From Ecytonucleospora hepatopenaei (lineage: Eukaryota; Microsporidia; Enterocytozoonidae), in contig JAPMUG010000007.1 in assembly GCA_026692725.1 (NCBI GenBank), positions 1 to 64,000 on the forward strand: 64,000 nt of DNA, in the 5' to 3' direction. The position numbers and the translations under genes are program-made. Below are positions 50,898 through 61,095 of the stretch, in pieces. The notes under the pieces were generated by a model. That model did not search any database and was not told the DNA's origin. It saw nothing but the letters and a program-made list of their open reading frames with translations. Each line of letters starts with the position of its first letter. Position 1 is the stretch's first letter.

Positions 50898-52631
50898 CTA
50901 TATATCTCCTATCTCATATTTCTTATTCTCTTCTTTTGCTATTTCCTCCTTCTTTACTCTCACCCAGTCTCTCTTCTCTTTTATTGACATCTTCTGCCAC
51001 TCTATGCCTAGCTCAAGTGCCACCTGAAATACCTTCCTTTCCAGCTCTATTTCTGTTATGCACCTGTCAGTGTATAATGTACTGAATCTCTTTAAATACT
51101 GGTTGACCATGGAATCAAGCCATACTAAATATGGTGTTTTACTAAATAATACATTATCATTTGTATTGTTATTTGTATTACTATTTGTATTGTTATTTAT
51201 ATTATTACTGTTTATATTATTATTGTTTATATTGTTACTGTTTATTCTATTCTTCTTTCCTATTTCTATTGCTGCTCTATTCTTTATTATCTTTGGTCTA
51301 CATTTCTTAGGTATATATTCTACTACTGGTGGTGTAGATAATATACTATTAGCATTACATATATCATTATGTATATTAGCATTACATATATCATTATGTA
51401 TATTACTGTTACTGTTATATTTCATAATTGTACGTACTGATGATTTTCTATTAGAAATGTTAGCATTATCACTATTATTTTTATTATCATATAATAATAT
51501 ACTTTTATCATTATAATGTCTTTTTATTCTTTTATTACATATATTAGTATTATTACATATATTTGTATTATTAGTATTATTAGTATTATTAGTATTATTA
51601 GTATTATTTAATATATTAGTATTATTAGTATCACTACTTGTATCATCTATAAATCTATTTATATTCTTATTATATTTATAATTTGTATTTAATTTATAAT
51701 TTGTATTTAATTTATAATTTGTATTATATTCATTATAATTAATTTCTCTATTTAATGTATTGTTTATATTTAATGTATTATTTATATTTAATTTATTGTC
51801 TATATTTAATTTATTGTTTATATACTTTAAATATATTTCTTTATATATCACACGCTGAGTGTCTGTCATGTTACGATATAAAAAATATTTAAATAAATCT
51901 TTGTCTCTCATCTTCCCTGTCATTCTATCAGCTGTTTCTACTTTAGCCTTAAATATGTGGAATGGACCTAATGATAAATTATTAATATTATATTTATCAT
52001 ATGAAATATTATTAGTAATAGAATTAGAATTAGTATTAGTGTTATTTATATTATTATTAGCATTATTATTGTTATTTATATTATTATTTATATTATTATT
52101 ATTATTAGTATTAGATGGAATATTACCTAAGAAATCATTATGAAATATTTTAGTATTAGTATCAGTTATATTATCAGTTATATTACTGTTATATACATTA
52201 GTGTTTATATTATTATCAGTAGTATTTTCTATTTCTTCATTTATTTTATCTTCTACCATTTTTACCCCTAATTGAAAATTTAAATTATTATTAGTTAAAT
52301 TATTACTACTATTAGATAAATTATTATTAGTTAAATTATTATTACTATTAGTTATTATATTATTATCAATTATTATATTATTATCAATTATTAGATTATT
52401 ACTGGTTAAATTATTATTATTAGTAAAATTACTATCAATTATTAGATTATCAATTAAATTACTATTAGTTAAATTATTGGTGTTTTCACTAATTAAAAAA
52501 TTTCCCTCCTTTTTTTGATCTTTAATTTCATTGGTAAAATTTTCATTGTTTTTTTCATTATTAGTATCTTCACTATTAGTATCAGTATTTTTATTAGTAT
52601 TTTTATTAAAAAATTTATCAATAAAAAACAT
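50898..52631 (-). CDS. Asn-rich protein with a C-terminal HMG-box-like region
   Basis: 577 aa. The first ~215 residues and much of 290-480 are Asn/Thr/Leu low complexity. Two blocks look structured: about 220-270 (PFHIFKAKVETADRMTGKMR, MTDTQRVIYKEIYLKYIN) and about 495-577 (TPYLVWLDSMVNQYLKRFST, ELGIEWQKMSIKEKRDWVRV, KKEEIAKEENKKYEI). The latter has the helix spacing and the W-x-x-M-S-x-x-E-K pattern of an HMG box; the former could be a second, degenerate box. A basic patch (KKCRPKIIKNRAAIEIGKKN) precedes. Likely a DNA-binding chromatin protein. Confidence 0.65.
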   Translation of the reverse strand: MFFIDKFFNKNTNKNTDTNSEDTNNEKNNENFTNEIKDQKKEGNFLISENTNNLTNSNLIDNLIIDSNFTNNNNLTSNNLIIDNNIIIDNNIITNSNNNLTNNNLSNSSNNLTNNNLNFQLGVKMVEDKINEEIENTTDNNINTNVYNSNITDNITDTNTKIFHNDFLGNIPSNTNNNNNINNNINNNNNANNNINNTNTNSNSITNNISYDKYNINNLSLGPFHIFKAKVETADRMTGKMRDKDLFKYFLYRNMTDTQRVIYKEIYLKYINNKLNIDNKLNINNTLNINNTLNREINYNEYNTNYKLNTNYKLNTNYKYNKNINRFIDDTSSDTNNTNILNNTNNTNNTNNTNNTNICNNTNICNKRIKRHYNDKSILLYDNKNNSDNANISNRKSSVRTIMKYNSNSNIHNDICNANIHNDICNANSILSTPPVVEYIPKKCRPKIIKNRAAIEIGKKNRINSNNINNNNINSNNINNNTNSNTNNNTNDNVLFSKTPYLVWLDSMVNQYLKRFSTLYTDRCITEIELERKVFQVALELGIEWQKMSIKEKRDWVRVKKEEIAKEENKKYEIGDI

Positions 52632-52988
52632 AATATAAATAGTATATTAAACAATATTTTACAAATATAAGGGTTATTAAAAATTAATAATTAACATAAT
52701 AATATTTAGTATTATATATTTATATAATATATAGTAGTATAAAATAAAATAATATTACATAAACATATATTATAATACTACTATATAATATATAATACTA
52801 TCTTATATTATTTACATATAAAATATTTTACCCTTTTTTTATTTAACCCTTTAAAAAAGTATAATATATAAATATACAATATATAAATATATAATAAATA
52901 GAGTATAATTATAAATAAAAACTATAATTATAAATATACAATATATAAATATACAATAAATAGAGTATAATTATAAATATATTATATA
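52632..52988. other. Divergent intergenic region with C-rich motifs for both genes
   Basis: ATAAGGGTTAT near 52668-52676 is a CCC motif for the minus-strand gene. TTACCCTTT (CCC 52831-52833) and TTAACCCTTT (52847-52849) face the plus-strand gene but lie about 140 bp before its ATG, separated by AT microsatellite. Confidence 0.5.
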
Positions 52989-55397
52989 ATGTCAAATAAT
53001 ACTAATAATACTAATACTAATACTAATAATTATAAACTTAAAAATATAAATGACTTAAATATGAATAAAGATATAGATATATTATATTTTATAATAAATT
53101 TAAAAGAATATTATAATAATATATTAAATACTAATAAAAATATTGATAATAATACAATCAATAATAAAAATAATATTAATACTAAAACAATCACTACTAA
53201 TAATAATATTGATACTAATACAATTAATAATGATATGTTAATATTACCTGATATACTTATTAATAAATTAAAATCTATTAAAATAAAAGATAGTAACATA
53301 GGATTATTCTGTTTACAAAGAATAGAAAAGGAAATATTAAGAGAGATAGGAGAAGAAGATATAGATAAGGAAATAATAGAAATATATAATAGCAGTAACA
53401 GTAATAATACTAATATAATCAATAATATAATCAATAATGATAATATATGTAATGATAATAATATAATCAATAATATAATCAATAATACAATCAATAATGA
53501 TAATAATATCAATTATTTATATAATTTTAATATTATCATATCTCCATTCTTATTTACTAATAATAAAGTATGTGTTGATTTTATATCATACATATATAAG
53601 AAGGTAGGTATAGATTATTTTAGTATATTATTTGATGCATATAAAGATAAGACAGATTTATTATTAGAGTTACATTTATTAAGATGTAGAATAATGATAA
53701 TGAGAAATAGATTAAATAATAATAGTAATAAAAGTAATAATAGTAATATATTAAATAATACTGATAAATTAAATAATAGCAATATAATAGATAATATATT
53801 AAATAATATATTAAATAATAATATAATAGATAATACTGATAGTAATATATGTAAATATTCTATTGATGATCATCTTACTATTTCTAAAGATATTCTATTA
53901 AACATAACTAAGAAAGAACAAAAGTTTTATATAGAAAATGCATCATTATACTTAACACTCAGGTATGACAGAGAGATATTAAAGACACTGATAGGGACAA
54001 TAGGAGAGATATATTTTTTTACAAGTATACATAATAGTATAAATATATTATCTGATAATAATATATTAAACAATACATTATATAATAATAATACTATTAT
54101 CCCTTGGTATCTATATAAATATGTTTATATTAATACATGTATATATTATGACTTACCATATAATCCATATACACTTAAATATTACTTAGAATACATTACA
54201 TCTATTAGTAACAATATATTTAGTAATGAAATAGGATATATATTGGTGAGTATAAAGTTAAGAGAATATATGATAAATACATTATATAATATAATACAAT
54301 ATGATAGTATAAATAACAGTAATATATTAAATAACAGTAATTTATTAAATAATACTAAAATAAAAGATAATAATATAAATAACAGTAATATGTTATATAG
54401 TAGTAATATATTATATAATATGTTTATTAATGTATTTAGACATATATTAACTAATATTATTAAATGTAATATTATAAGAATAGATGAAATATATGATAAT
54501 ATATTAGATAATATAAATATATATATTATATTATTATATAATACTAATAGTAAATTAAATGGTAATACATTATATAAAACATTATATGATAGATTATATA
54601 AAACATTATATAAAAATAGTAAATTAAATGGTAATACTAATAGTAAATTAGATGGTAATACTAATAGTAAATTAGATGGTAATATATCTATTGATCGTAA
54701 TGATTTCATTATTAGTAATACTAATCCATCTACTGATTTAATTATACACCAACATCATATTGATTATATATGTGATAAAATAAAAGATAATAAATATGTT
54801 GATGATATATTAGATGATTATGAACATAATATAACATATGATAGTAAATATATAATAGATATATTAGAGAGTTATTATAAGAATATAATGGAATGTAATA
54901 ATATAAAAGAAAATAAAATAGATGATAAGTTAAATAGTAAAATAGATGATAAGTTAAATAATAATAATAAATTAAAAAAACAATTAGAAAATATACATAT
55001 AAAAGATAATACTAATAATACTAATATATGTAATATAAAAGATAATACTAATACAAATATATGTAATATAAAAGATAATACAAACAATATATTAGATAAT
55101 AATAAAGTATATAATGATGATATTAACTCATTACTTATTACACTAATAAATAGTAGAAAACATAGATATAAGTTAGTTAGTAGTATAGTAAATAATACAT
55201 ATATAGAATATATAGATAAGGATATAAGGAATAAGATATATGATATAATAAATATAACATATAATAATATAACAGATAATAATACTAATAATACTAATAT
55301 ATCAGATAATACTAATAATATATTTGATAAAGGTGATTGGAGATATAATACATTTATAAAAGATAATATAGAAATATTAAAGAATAAATTATTATAA
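52989..55397 (+). CDS. Large Asn-rich protein, unknown
   Basis: 802 aa. Low-complexity Asn/Ile/Asp tracts separate helical, conserved-looking blocks: about 90-135 (PDILINKLKSIKIKDSNIGL, LQRIEKEILREIGEEDIDKE), about 180-240 (SPFLFTNNKVCVDFISYIYK, LLLELHLLRCRIMIMRNRL), about 300-345 (KKEQKFYIENASLYLTLRYD, REILKTLIGTIGEIYFF), about 370-435 (YINTCIYYDLPYNPYTLKYY) and 715-760 (LLITLINSRKHRYKLVSSIV). All-helical, soluble; an alpha-solenoid is likely. I cannot assign a family. Confidence 0.65.
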   Translation: MSNNTNNTNTNTNNYKLKNINDLNMNKDIDILYFIINLKEYYNNILNTNKNIDNNTINNKNNINTKTITTNNNIDTNTINNDMLILPDILINKLKSIKIKDSNIGLFCLQRIEKEILREIGEEDIDKEIIEIYNSSNSNNTNIINNIINNDNICNDNNIINNIINNTINNDNNINYLYNFNIIISPFLFTNNKVCVDFISYIYKKVGIDYFSILFDAYKDKTDLLLELHLLRCRIMIMRNRLNNNSNKSNNSNILNNTDKLNNSNIIDNILNNILNNNIIDNTDSNICKYSIDDHLTISKDILLNITKKEQKFYIENASLYLTLRYDREILKTLIGTIGEIYFFTSIHNSINILSDNNILNNTLYNNNTIIPWYLYKYVYINTCIYYDLPYNPYTLKYYLEYITSISNNIFSNEIGYILVSIKLREYMINTLYNIIQYDSINNSNILNNSNLLNNTKIKDNNINNSNMLYSSNILYNMFINVFRHILTNIIKCNIIRIDEIYDNILDNINIYIILLYNTNSKLNGNTLYKTLYDRLYKTLYKNSKLNGNTNSKLDGNTNSKLDGNISIDRNDFIISNTNPSTDLIIHQHHIDYICDKIKDNKYVDDILDDYEHNITYDSKYIIDILESYYKNIMECNNIKENKIDDKLNSKIDDKLNNNNKLKKQLENIHIKDNTNNTNICNIKDNTNTNICNIKDNTNNILDNNKVYNDDINSLLITLINSRKHRYKLVSSIVNNTYIEYIDKDIRNKIYDIINITYNNITDNNTNNTNISDNTNNIFDKGDWRYNTFIKDNIEILKNKLL

Positions 55398-55543
55398 ATA
55401 TATTTTATATTTTATATTTTTAACCCTATAATAGAAAATATATATAAATATATAATATATAAATATATAATATAATATAAATATATATTGAATATATAAA
55501 TATAAAGTATAATATAATATAATATATAATATAATATATTATT

Positions 55544-56656
55544 ATGCTTAATGTTAATTATGTTAATATATTCATATCTAAATATAATGATACTATTATA
55601 GATAATATTGTATTAAATATGTTATGTGAATCAATAGATAATATTATGGATATAATAGATGTAATAAATATAGATAATAATATAAAGTATAAAGATAAAA
55701 TATATAATATAATAAATACATATAACAGTAATATATGTAATACTAATACATGTAATACATATAATACTAATATATATAATACATATAATACTAATATATG
55801 TAATATAAATAATAAAGTTATATCTAATATTAGTAAAGATAATTCATTTAGAATAGAAATAGATTTTAGTACAGATATAATAGAAGATAATAAAAAGATA
55901 AAATATGATAATATACATAATACACATAATACTAATATATATAATGATACTAATTTATATAATAATAATATTTTAAATAATAATACTAATTTATATAATG
56001 ATAATACTAATAATAAGTTATATACTAATACTATCCTACCTGGTATAAATATATCTTATAATGATATTAATGATATAAATCATATTAATAATATAAATAG
56101 TATTACTAACATTACTAATGATATTTTAATATATAAAGATGTAATTGATAATAATATATTAAATATTGGTAATGTATGTGATAATGATATATATTATGAT
56201 TATATTAATAGTATATATAATTCATATGATATACCATATATATTATATAAGAGATATCAGTGTAAAATATGTACATTAAGGTATAATAAGAATAGTGAGT
56301 TAACTAAACATATAAATAGTAATATATGTAATACATATAATACATATAATACATATAATATAAAAAGAAGAAATATATTTAATATACATAATATAACTAA
56401 TAATACTAATAATACTAATAATATATATAATACTAATACTAATATAAATATAAATATATATGATATGTTTGTTAATAAAATAAATAGTGAATATGGTATA
56501 CAATATTACTATTTAGTTAGTTATAAACATATAACATGTAATAGGTGTATGAAGAAAGTAGATGTAAGATATGATAGTAGTAGAGATAGGTGGTATTTAG
56601 AGGATGGGGTAATAGCAGGTAAGATATATATGCATAAGGAATGTAGTAACATATGA
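55544..56656 (+). CDS. Pcf11-like mRNA 3'-end processing protein
   Basis: 370 aa. The C-terminal part has two zinc-binding motifs in the order seen in Pcf11: a first knuckle YQCKICTLRYNKNSELTKHI (about 234-253) ending in His/Asn, and, after an Asn-rich linker, CNRCMKKVDVRYDSSRDRWY (about 327-346), then GKIYMHKEC. The C-x2-C...YD...W...H-x2-C arrangement is characteristic of the Pcf11 terminal zinc finger, which with Clp1 forms CF IA. The N-terminus could be a remnant CTD-interacting domain but is too altered to be sure. TTAACCCT lies 118 bp upstream of the ATG. Confidence 0.6.
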   Translation: MLNVNYVNIFISKYNDTIIDNIVLNMLCESIDNIMDIIDVINIDNNIKYKDKIYNIINTYNSNICNTNTCNTYNTNIYNTYNTNICNINNKVISNISKDNSFRIEIDFSTDIIEDNKKIKYDNIHNTHNTNIYNDTNLYNNNILNNNTNLYNDNTNNKLYTNTILPGINISYNDINDINHINNINSITNITNDILIYKDVIDNNILNIGNVCDNDIYYDYINSIYNSYDIPYILYKRYQCKICTLRYNKNSELTKHINSNICNTYNTYNTYNIKRRNIFNIHNITNNTNNTNNIYNTNTNININIYDMFVNKINSEYGIQYYYLVSYKHITCNRCMKKVDVRYDSSRDRWYLEDGVIAGKIYMHKECSNI

Positions 56657-56735
56657 TATATAATACTATATATATAAATATATATAAATAAAGTATAATT
56701 TATTTATTTATTTATTTTTTTAACCCTAACAAAGG

Positions 56736-56870
56736 ATATTGTAATAATATATTGTAATAATATAAAAGATATTATAATAATATAAAAGATATTGTAATAA
56801 TATAAAAGATATTGTAATAATATAATTCAATATAATAATATAAAAGATATTGTAATAATATATTATAATA
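56736..56870. repeat. 20-bp tandem repeat upstream of the EB1 gene
   Basis: Units of GATATTGTAATAATATAAAA with small variants fill the space between a TTAACCCTAA element (CCC 56724-56726) and the ATG at 56878. Confidence 0.75.
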
Positions 56871-56877
56871 ATTACAT

Positions 56878-57921
56878 ATGACTTTTGTTAGTAAATCTAC
56901 CATTATTAATTGGTTTAATAGTTATAACATTACCATTGATAAAATAGAAAATATTGGTAAGGGTGATAAACTAATAGAACTAATAAATATATTAATAGAA
57001 AATAATATATTAAATAATAATATATTAAATAATAGTAATAATACTATATCAAATAATAGTAATAATACTATATATAACAATAATATATGTAATAACAATA
57101 TATTAAATAATAATAGTAATAATACTATTACTGATTATAAATCTAATCCTACTAATTCTACTGATTATGCTTATAATCTAAATAAGGTTAAATATTGCCT
57201 ATATAAACATAATATAAAAATATACTTTCCAATAGATAGAATGGTAAGACTGGCATATCAAGACAATTTGGAATTCATACAGATATTATACAATACGATA
57301 CACAAAAAGAGTGTTAATAAGAATGGTAAGAGAAGAAATAGTATATTTGAGATAATGAATATAGATAATAGTAATACTAATATATGTAATACAAATAATG
57401 ATAATAATACTAATATATCTAATTATGATAATAATATATGTAATGATACTAATAATGATAATACAATTTTAAATGATAATATATGTAATAAAGTTAATTT
57501 TATAAATAACAATATAAAAGATAATACTAATGATATTAATATAAAAGATAATACTAATGATATTAATATAAAAGATAATGATAATATAAATATAGATGAT
57601 AATGATATTTTATTAAAAGAATTAAATGAAGCAAGAGTAAAGTTACATAATAGTAATATAAATAATACTGATAATACTATATCTAATTGTAATAATACAT
57701 ATAATGATAATACATATAATGATAATAATGATAACAATAAATATAATGATAATAATACATCTAATAATGATAATGATAAATATAAAAATAAGGTTAAAAG
57801 GTTAGTTAGTGAAATGAACTATTATTATAATAAGTTAGTAAGAGTAGAACAGGTGGTAAATAGCAAAATGGAGGATGGAGAGGTAAAGAGAGAAATATTA
57901 GATATATTATATGAGGAATGA
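56878..57921 (+). CDS. BIM1: EB1/Bim1 microtubule plus-end protein
   Basis: 347 aa. The N-terminal calponin-homology domain starts STIINWFNSYNITIDKIENI. It is interrupted by an Asn-rich insert (about 45-90) and resumes with NLNKVKYCLYKHNIKIYFPI and the EB1 signature AYQDNLEFIQILY (about 122-134). A long Asn/Asp linker follows. The C-terminal EB homology coiled coil is at about 303-345 (RLVSEMNYYYNKLVRVEQVV, KREILDILYEE), which matches the FYFxKLRxIE and ILY pattern. It tracks growing microtubule ends in the intranuclear spindle. The C-terminal EEY/F tail is reduced to EE. Confidence 0.88.
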   Translation: MTFVSKSTIINWFNSYNITIDKIENIGKGDKLIELINILIENNILNNNILNNSNNTISNNSNNTIYNNNICNNNILNNNSNNTITDYKSNPTNSTDYAYNLNKVKYCLYKHNIKIYFPIDRMVRLAYQDNLEFIQILYNTIHKKSVNKNGKRRNSIFEIMNIDNSNTNICNTNNDNNTNISNYDNNICNDTNNDNTILNDNICNKVNFINNNIKDNTNDINIKDNTNDINIKDNDNINIDDNDILLKELNEARVKLHNSNINNTDNTISNCNNTYNDNTYNDNNDNNKYNDNNTSNNDNDKYKNKVKRLVSEMNYYYNKLVRVEQVVNSKMEDGEVKREILDILYEE

Positions 57922-58063
57922 TATGATATATATTAATATACAATATATTTATATTAATATACTAATATTGTTTTATATTGTTTATATATTGTTTTATATT
58001 TTATATAATTATATTTATAAGTTATATTTATATATTGTTTTATATAATATACAATATATTTAT

Positions 58064-58186
58064 ATTTATACTATATATATTTATACTATATATATTTATA
58101 CTATATATATTTATACTATAAGTTATATTTATACTATATATATTTATACTATATATATTTATACTATATATATTTATACTATATAT
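58064..58186. repeat. 15-bp tandem repeat (TTTATACTATATATA)n
   Basis: About eight units, one with an AGTTA interruption, immediately upstream of the start at 58193. It is in frame with the downstream gene as an IYTIY repeat, which I treat as non-coding. Confidence 0.8.
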
Positions 58187-58192
58187 ATTATA

Positions 58193-59353
58193 ATGTATAC
58201 TAATGAATATATATCTATTACTAATATACCTAATAAAATATGGATACAAATATTAATATATTTAATACCAATGATATTTAGTATAATATTAAGTATAATA
58301 TATAATACATATAACAGTAATACATATAATTACAATAACAGTAATATATATAACAGTAATATATATAACAGTAATATATATAAATATAATTGCTATACTC
58401 TAATTATATCTACTATATTTAGTTATATATCTTATTATATATTAAATATATTTAATAGTTATGTTATATTCATACTATCTAATATTATATTTATATTATG
58501 CAATATATGTAATATATATAATATATGTGATATCAATATGTATAGCATATCATATGCATATAATATCACTATGGTATATAATATATATTTTATGTATGCA
58601 TATGAATATAATAAATATATATTTAATATAGAGATAATAGTGATATTAATATATGATATAATATATAATAGTGATTTATATAATAATACATATAATAATA
58701 CATATAATAATAATGTATTATATTATACTATTATATATATTATATTAATATGTTATTCTATTATTAAATATAATATTAATATATATTATGAATATGATGA
58801 TAATATATTATATAATAAAATAAAAGATATGATAGATGATGAACAAATAAGAGTATATGAATATAGAGAGATATTAAAGAATAGGAATGACAATAATAAT
58901 ATATTAAATGATAATAACAATAAAATAGATAACAGTAATATAAACAATAAAATAGATAATAATATAAACAATAAAATAGATAATAACAGTAATATATATA
59001 ATTATATTAAATATGCTAATGATAACTGCTGTTTCTTTATTGCTTTATATTATATTAGTAACTATAAAATATTATATTTATTATGTATATTATGTAATAG
59101 TATAATAAATAATATAATACATAAATATAATATAAATATAAATATAAAACATATTATATATATTATAATATTTATGATAATATTAAATAGTAATACATAT
59201 AATAAATATACATATAATACATATAATAGTAATATCACTTTTAAATGGGAATATCTTATGTTATTTTATAAGGTTAGAGGTAATAAAAATATACCATTTC
59301 AATATTTATGTAGTACTATATTATATATATTATATTATAACATATTATTATAA
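58193..59353 (+). CDS. Multi-pass membrane protein, unknown (island protein C)
   Basis: 386 aa from ATG 58193 (MYTNEYISITNIPNKIWIQI). The in-frame upstream extension to 57911 is only the IYTIY microsatellite and overlaps BIM1, so it is excluded. About 8-9 hydrophobic helices (IWIQILIYLIPMIFSIILSI, TLIISTIFSYISYYILNIF, YVIFILSNIIFILCNI, YTIIYIILICYSIIKYNI, and four more after residue 290) flank a charged cytosolic loop (about 210-275: MIDDEQIRVYEYREILKNRN). The central-loop layout recalls equilibrative nucleoside transporters, which have 11 helices, but no signature residues are evident. Confidence 0.6.
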   Translation: MYTNEYISITNIPNKIWIQILIYLIPMIFSIILSIIYNTYNSNTYNYNNSNIYNSNIYNSNIYKYNCYTLIISTIFSYISYYILNIFNSYVIFILSNIIFILCNICNIYNICDINMYSISYAYNITMVYNIYFMYAYEYNKYIFNIEIIVILIYDIIYNSDLYNNTYNNTYNNNVLYYTIIYIILICYSIIKYNINIYYEYDDNILYNKIKDMIDDEQIRVYEYREILKNRNDNNNILNDNNNKIDNSNINNKIDNNINNKIDNNSNIYNYIKYANDNCCFFIALYYISNYKILYLLCILCNSIINNIIHKYNININIKHIIYIIIFMIILNSNTYNKYTYNTYNSNITFKWEYLMLFYKVRGNKNIPFQYLCSTILYILYYNILL

Positions 59354-59489
59354 AATATATTATTATGATATAAAATATACTATATATATTAGTTATTAGT
59401 TATTAAATAAAATATTATTTGATATTTTTTATTTTATTTCTTATTTATTTCCTATTTGCTGTTTCTTTGTTTTTTGTGTTTTTGTTTTG

Positions 59490-59493
59490 CCCC
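59490..59493 (+). promoter_or_regulatory. C4 motif before the E2 gene
   Basis: GCCCCTATTTATG; spacing of 5 bases to ATG 59499 and decisive for choosing that ATG over an in-frame TTG at 59487. Confidence 0.65.
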
Positions 59494-59498
59494 TATTT

Positions 59499-60041
59499 AT
59501 GGTCTCGGGTCAGGACTTTTTGTCTAGTGTTGCGGTCAAGCGCTTGAGGAGGGAACTGGTGCAGCTGGAGAAGGAGAAGGACTTTCGCATCTCGGTCAGG
59601 CTTCAGAAGGACGAGGCGGGCAATGAGGACCTCAGCAGGTGGTTCATCACCTTTGAGGGCTCTGAAGAATCTTTGTATGAGGGATACTACTTGGAAGCAC
59701 GCATGAACTTTCCTCCCAAATATCCCAATATGCCTCCTGTTTTCTACTTTACCACCAAAATGTGGCATCCTAATGTTTACAACGATGGGAAGGTTTGCAT
59801 TAGCATTTTACACACTGCTGATGATGCTGTTTTGGATCCTTCTATTAGTGACTGCAGCTGGACGGCGGTGCAGTCTGTGCGAACAGTCTGCTTGAGTATT
59901 CTTTCCATGCTAAATGAACCAAATGTAGATTCACCTGCTAATGTAGATGCAGCAAAACAGTTACGACTGGAACCAGAGGAGTATAAAAAGAAGGTTAAGG
60001 AGATTTTGGAAGAGGAAGCTAAGAAAATAGAAAAAGTATAA
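59499..60041 (+). CDS. UBC7: Ubiquitin-conjugating enzyme E2, Ubc7/UBE2G type
   Basis: 180 aa. Full E2 fold: HPN at 90-92, active-site Cys100 in DGKVCISIL, and an acidic-loop insertion after it (HTADDAVLDPSISDCSW) before the conserved W-x-x-VQSVRTV helix. The insertion and PNVDSPANVDAA mark the Ubc7/Cdc34 class; without the long Cdc34 tail it is best read as Ubc7, which works in ER-associated degradation. The C-terminus has a Glu/Lys-rich extension. The first ~200 bases of the gene are strikingly GC-rich for this window and then revert. A real gene with full motif set. Confidence 0.92.
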   Translation: MVSGQDFLSSVAVKRLRRELVQLEKEKDFRISVRLQKDEAGNEDLSRWFITFEGSEESLYEGYYLEARMNFPPKYPNMPPVFYFTTKMWHPNVYNDGKVCISILHTADDAVLDPSISDCSWTAVQSVRTVCLSILSMLNEPNVDSPANVDAAKQLRLEPEEYKKKVKEILEEEAKKIEKV

Positions 60042-60234
60042 AAATAGAAATAAATTTTATATTAAAATTAAATTAAAAATACATTTAATATATATTGTTT
60101 TTTTATTGATTATATTAATAATATTTAATGTATTGATTATTATATTGATTGTATTTAATGTATTTTTTTATTGATTATATTAATTATATTAATAATATTT
60201 TTTTATTGAATGTATTGTTTATTTATTATATTGA

Positions 60235-60897
60235 TTATATTTCTGATAATAAACTTATTCCCATATATAAATGAAATATATTTATAAATCCCTTAAATAA
60301 TGTTATTATATATAAAAAATAATAAAATATATTACATATTATATTGTTATTTGTAATATTATTTAATATATTCTCATTATTGAATATTTTTTTAATGTAT
60401 TTAACTATAAAAAATAATTCTGAACATAATACACACGTAAATAATACATAACTATTATAATATATTCTAACTAAAATATTTGTGTTTTTATGTCCTTGTT
60501 TATGGTGAATTCTTTGATATGCACTACTTAAAAAATACATCATATGGGCTAATACATCCATAAAAATATAAATTAGTGTAAAAACATCAGTCATGCCTCC
60601 TTTCATACAGAGCAACATTGTACCTACACGATCTGTAATCATATCTAGGGCGCCTCCTAATATGCTCACCTGGTTGAAATACCGTGCTGCCTTTCCATCA
60701 AAAAAATCTAAGCTTACGCTAATAAAATAGCATAAAATAAAATATTTATGTGATAGAAAAATACCAATAAGAAGCAAAAATATTCTAAAGTAGCCAATTA
60801 TGTTAGGAATATAAAACATTTTATTGGTACTAACTACCATTTGTTCTTTTTGTTTCATTCTTCTAGTTTGAATTTTCTTGGTTTTTATGTCATCCAT
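60235..60897 (-). CDS. PIS1: Phosphatidylinositol synthase
   Basis: 220 aa. CDP-alcohol phosphatidyltransferase that joins CDP-diacylglycerol and inositol in the ER. The class signature D-x2-DG-x2-AR-x8-G-x3-D-x3-D is perfect: D64, D67-G68, A71-R72, G81, D85, D89. PIS-specific context: FYIPNIIGYFRI before it and VLAHMMYFLSSAYQRIHHKQ after it. Five or six membrane helices; a basic N-terminus (MDDIKTKKIQTRRMKQKEQ). The C-terminal 50 residues become Asn/Ile-rich. Confidence 0.93.
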   Translation of the reverse strand: MDDIKTKKIQTRRMKQKEQMVVSTNKMFYIPNIIGYFRIFLLLIGIFLSHKYFILCYFISVSLDFFDGKAARYFNQVSILGGALDMITDRVGTMLLCMKGGMTDVFTLIYIFMDVLAHMMYFLSSAYQRIHHKQGHKNTNILVRIYYNSYVLFTCVLCSELFFIVKYIKKIFNNENILNNITNNNIICNIFYYFLYIITLFKGFINIFHLYMGISLLSEI

Positions 60898-61095
60898 TTG
60901 CTAATTAAATTTTTTTGTAAGATTAATAAGTTTTTTATTCTAAATAAATTAATTAACTATATTATAAACAATAAAATAACTAATATAACTAATTAAGTAT
61001 ATTATAAACAATAAACTAACTAATATAACTAATTAATTATTGTATTTACTATTTTTTAATTTTATAAAAATAATATGGGTTAAAAATATACAATT

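Noticed and set aside
53111..54709. Leu/Ile-rich minus-strand frames (133 and 175 codons)
   Set aside because: They are antisense readings of Asn-codon repeats in the 52989-55397 gene.
57911..58192. 94-residue N-terminal extension of the 58193 membrane protein
   Set aside because: It is an IYTIY microsatellite overlapping the end of BIM1; the ATG at 58193 begins normal sequence.
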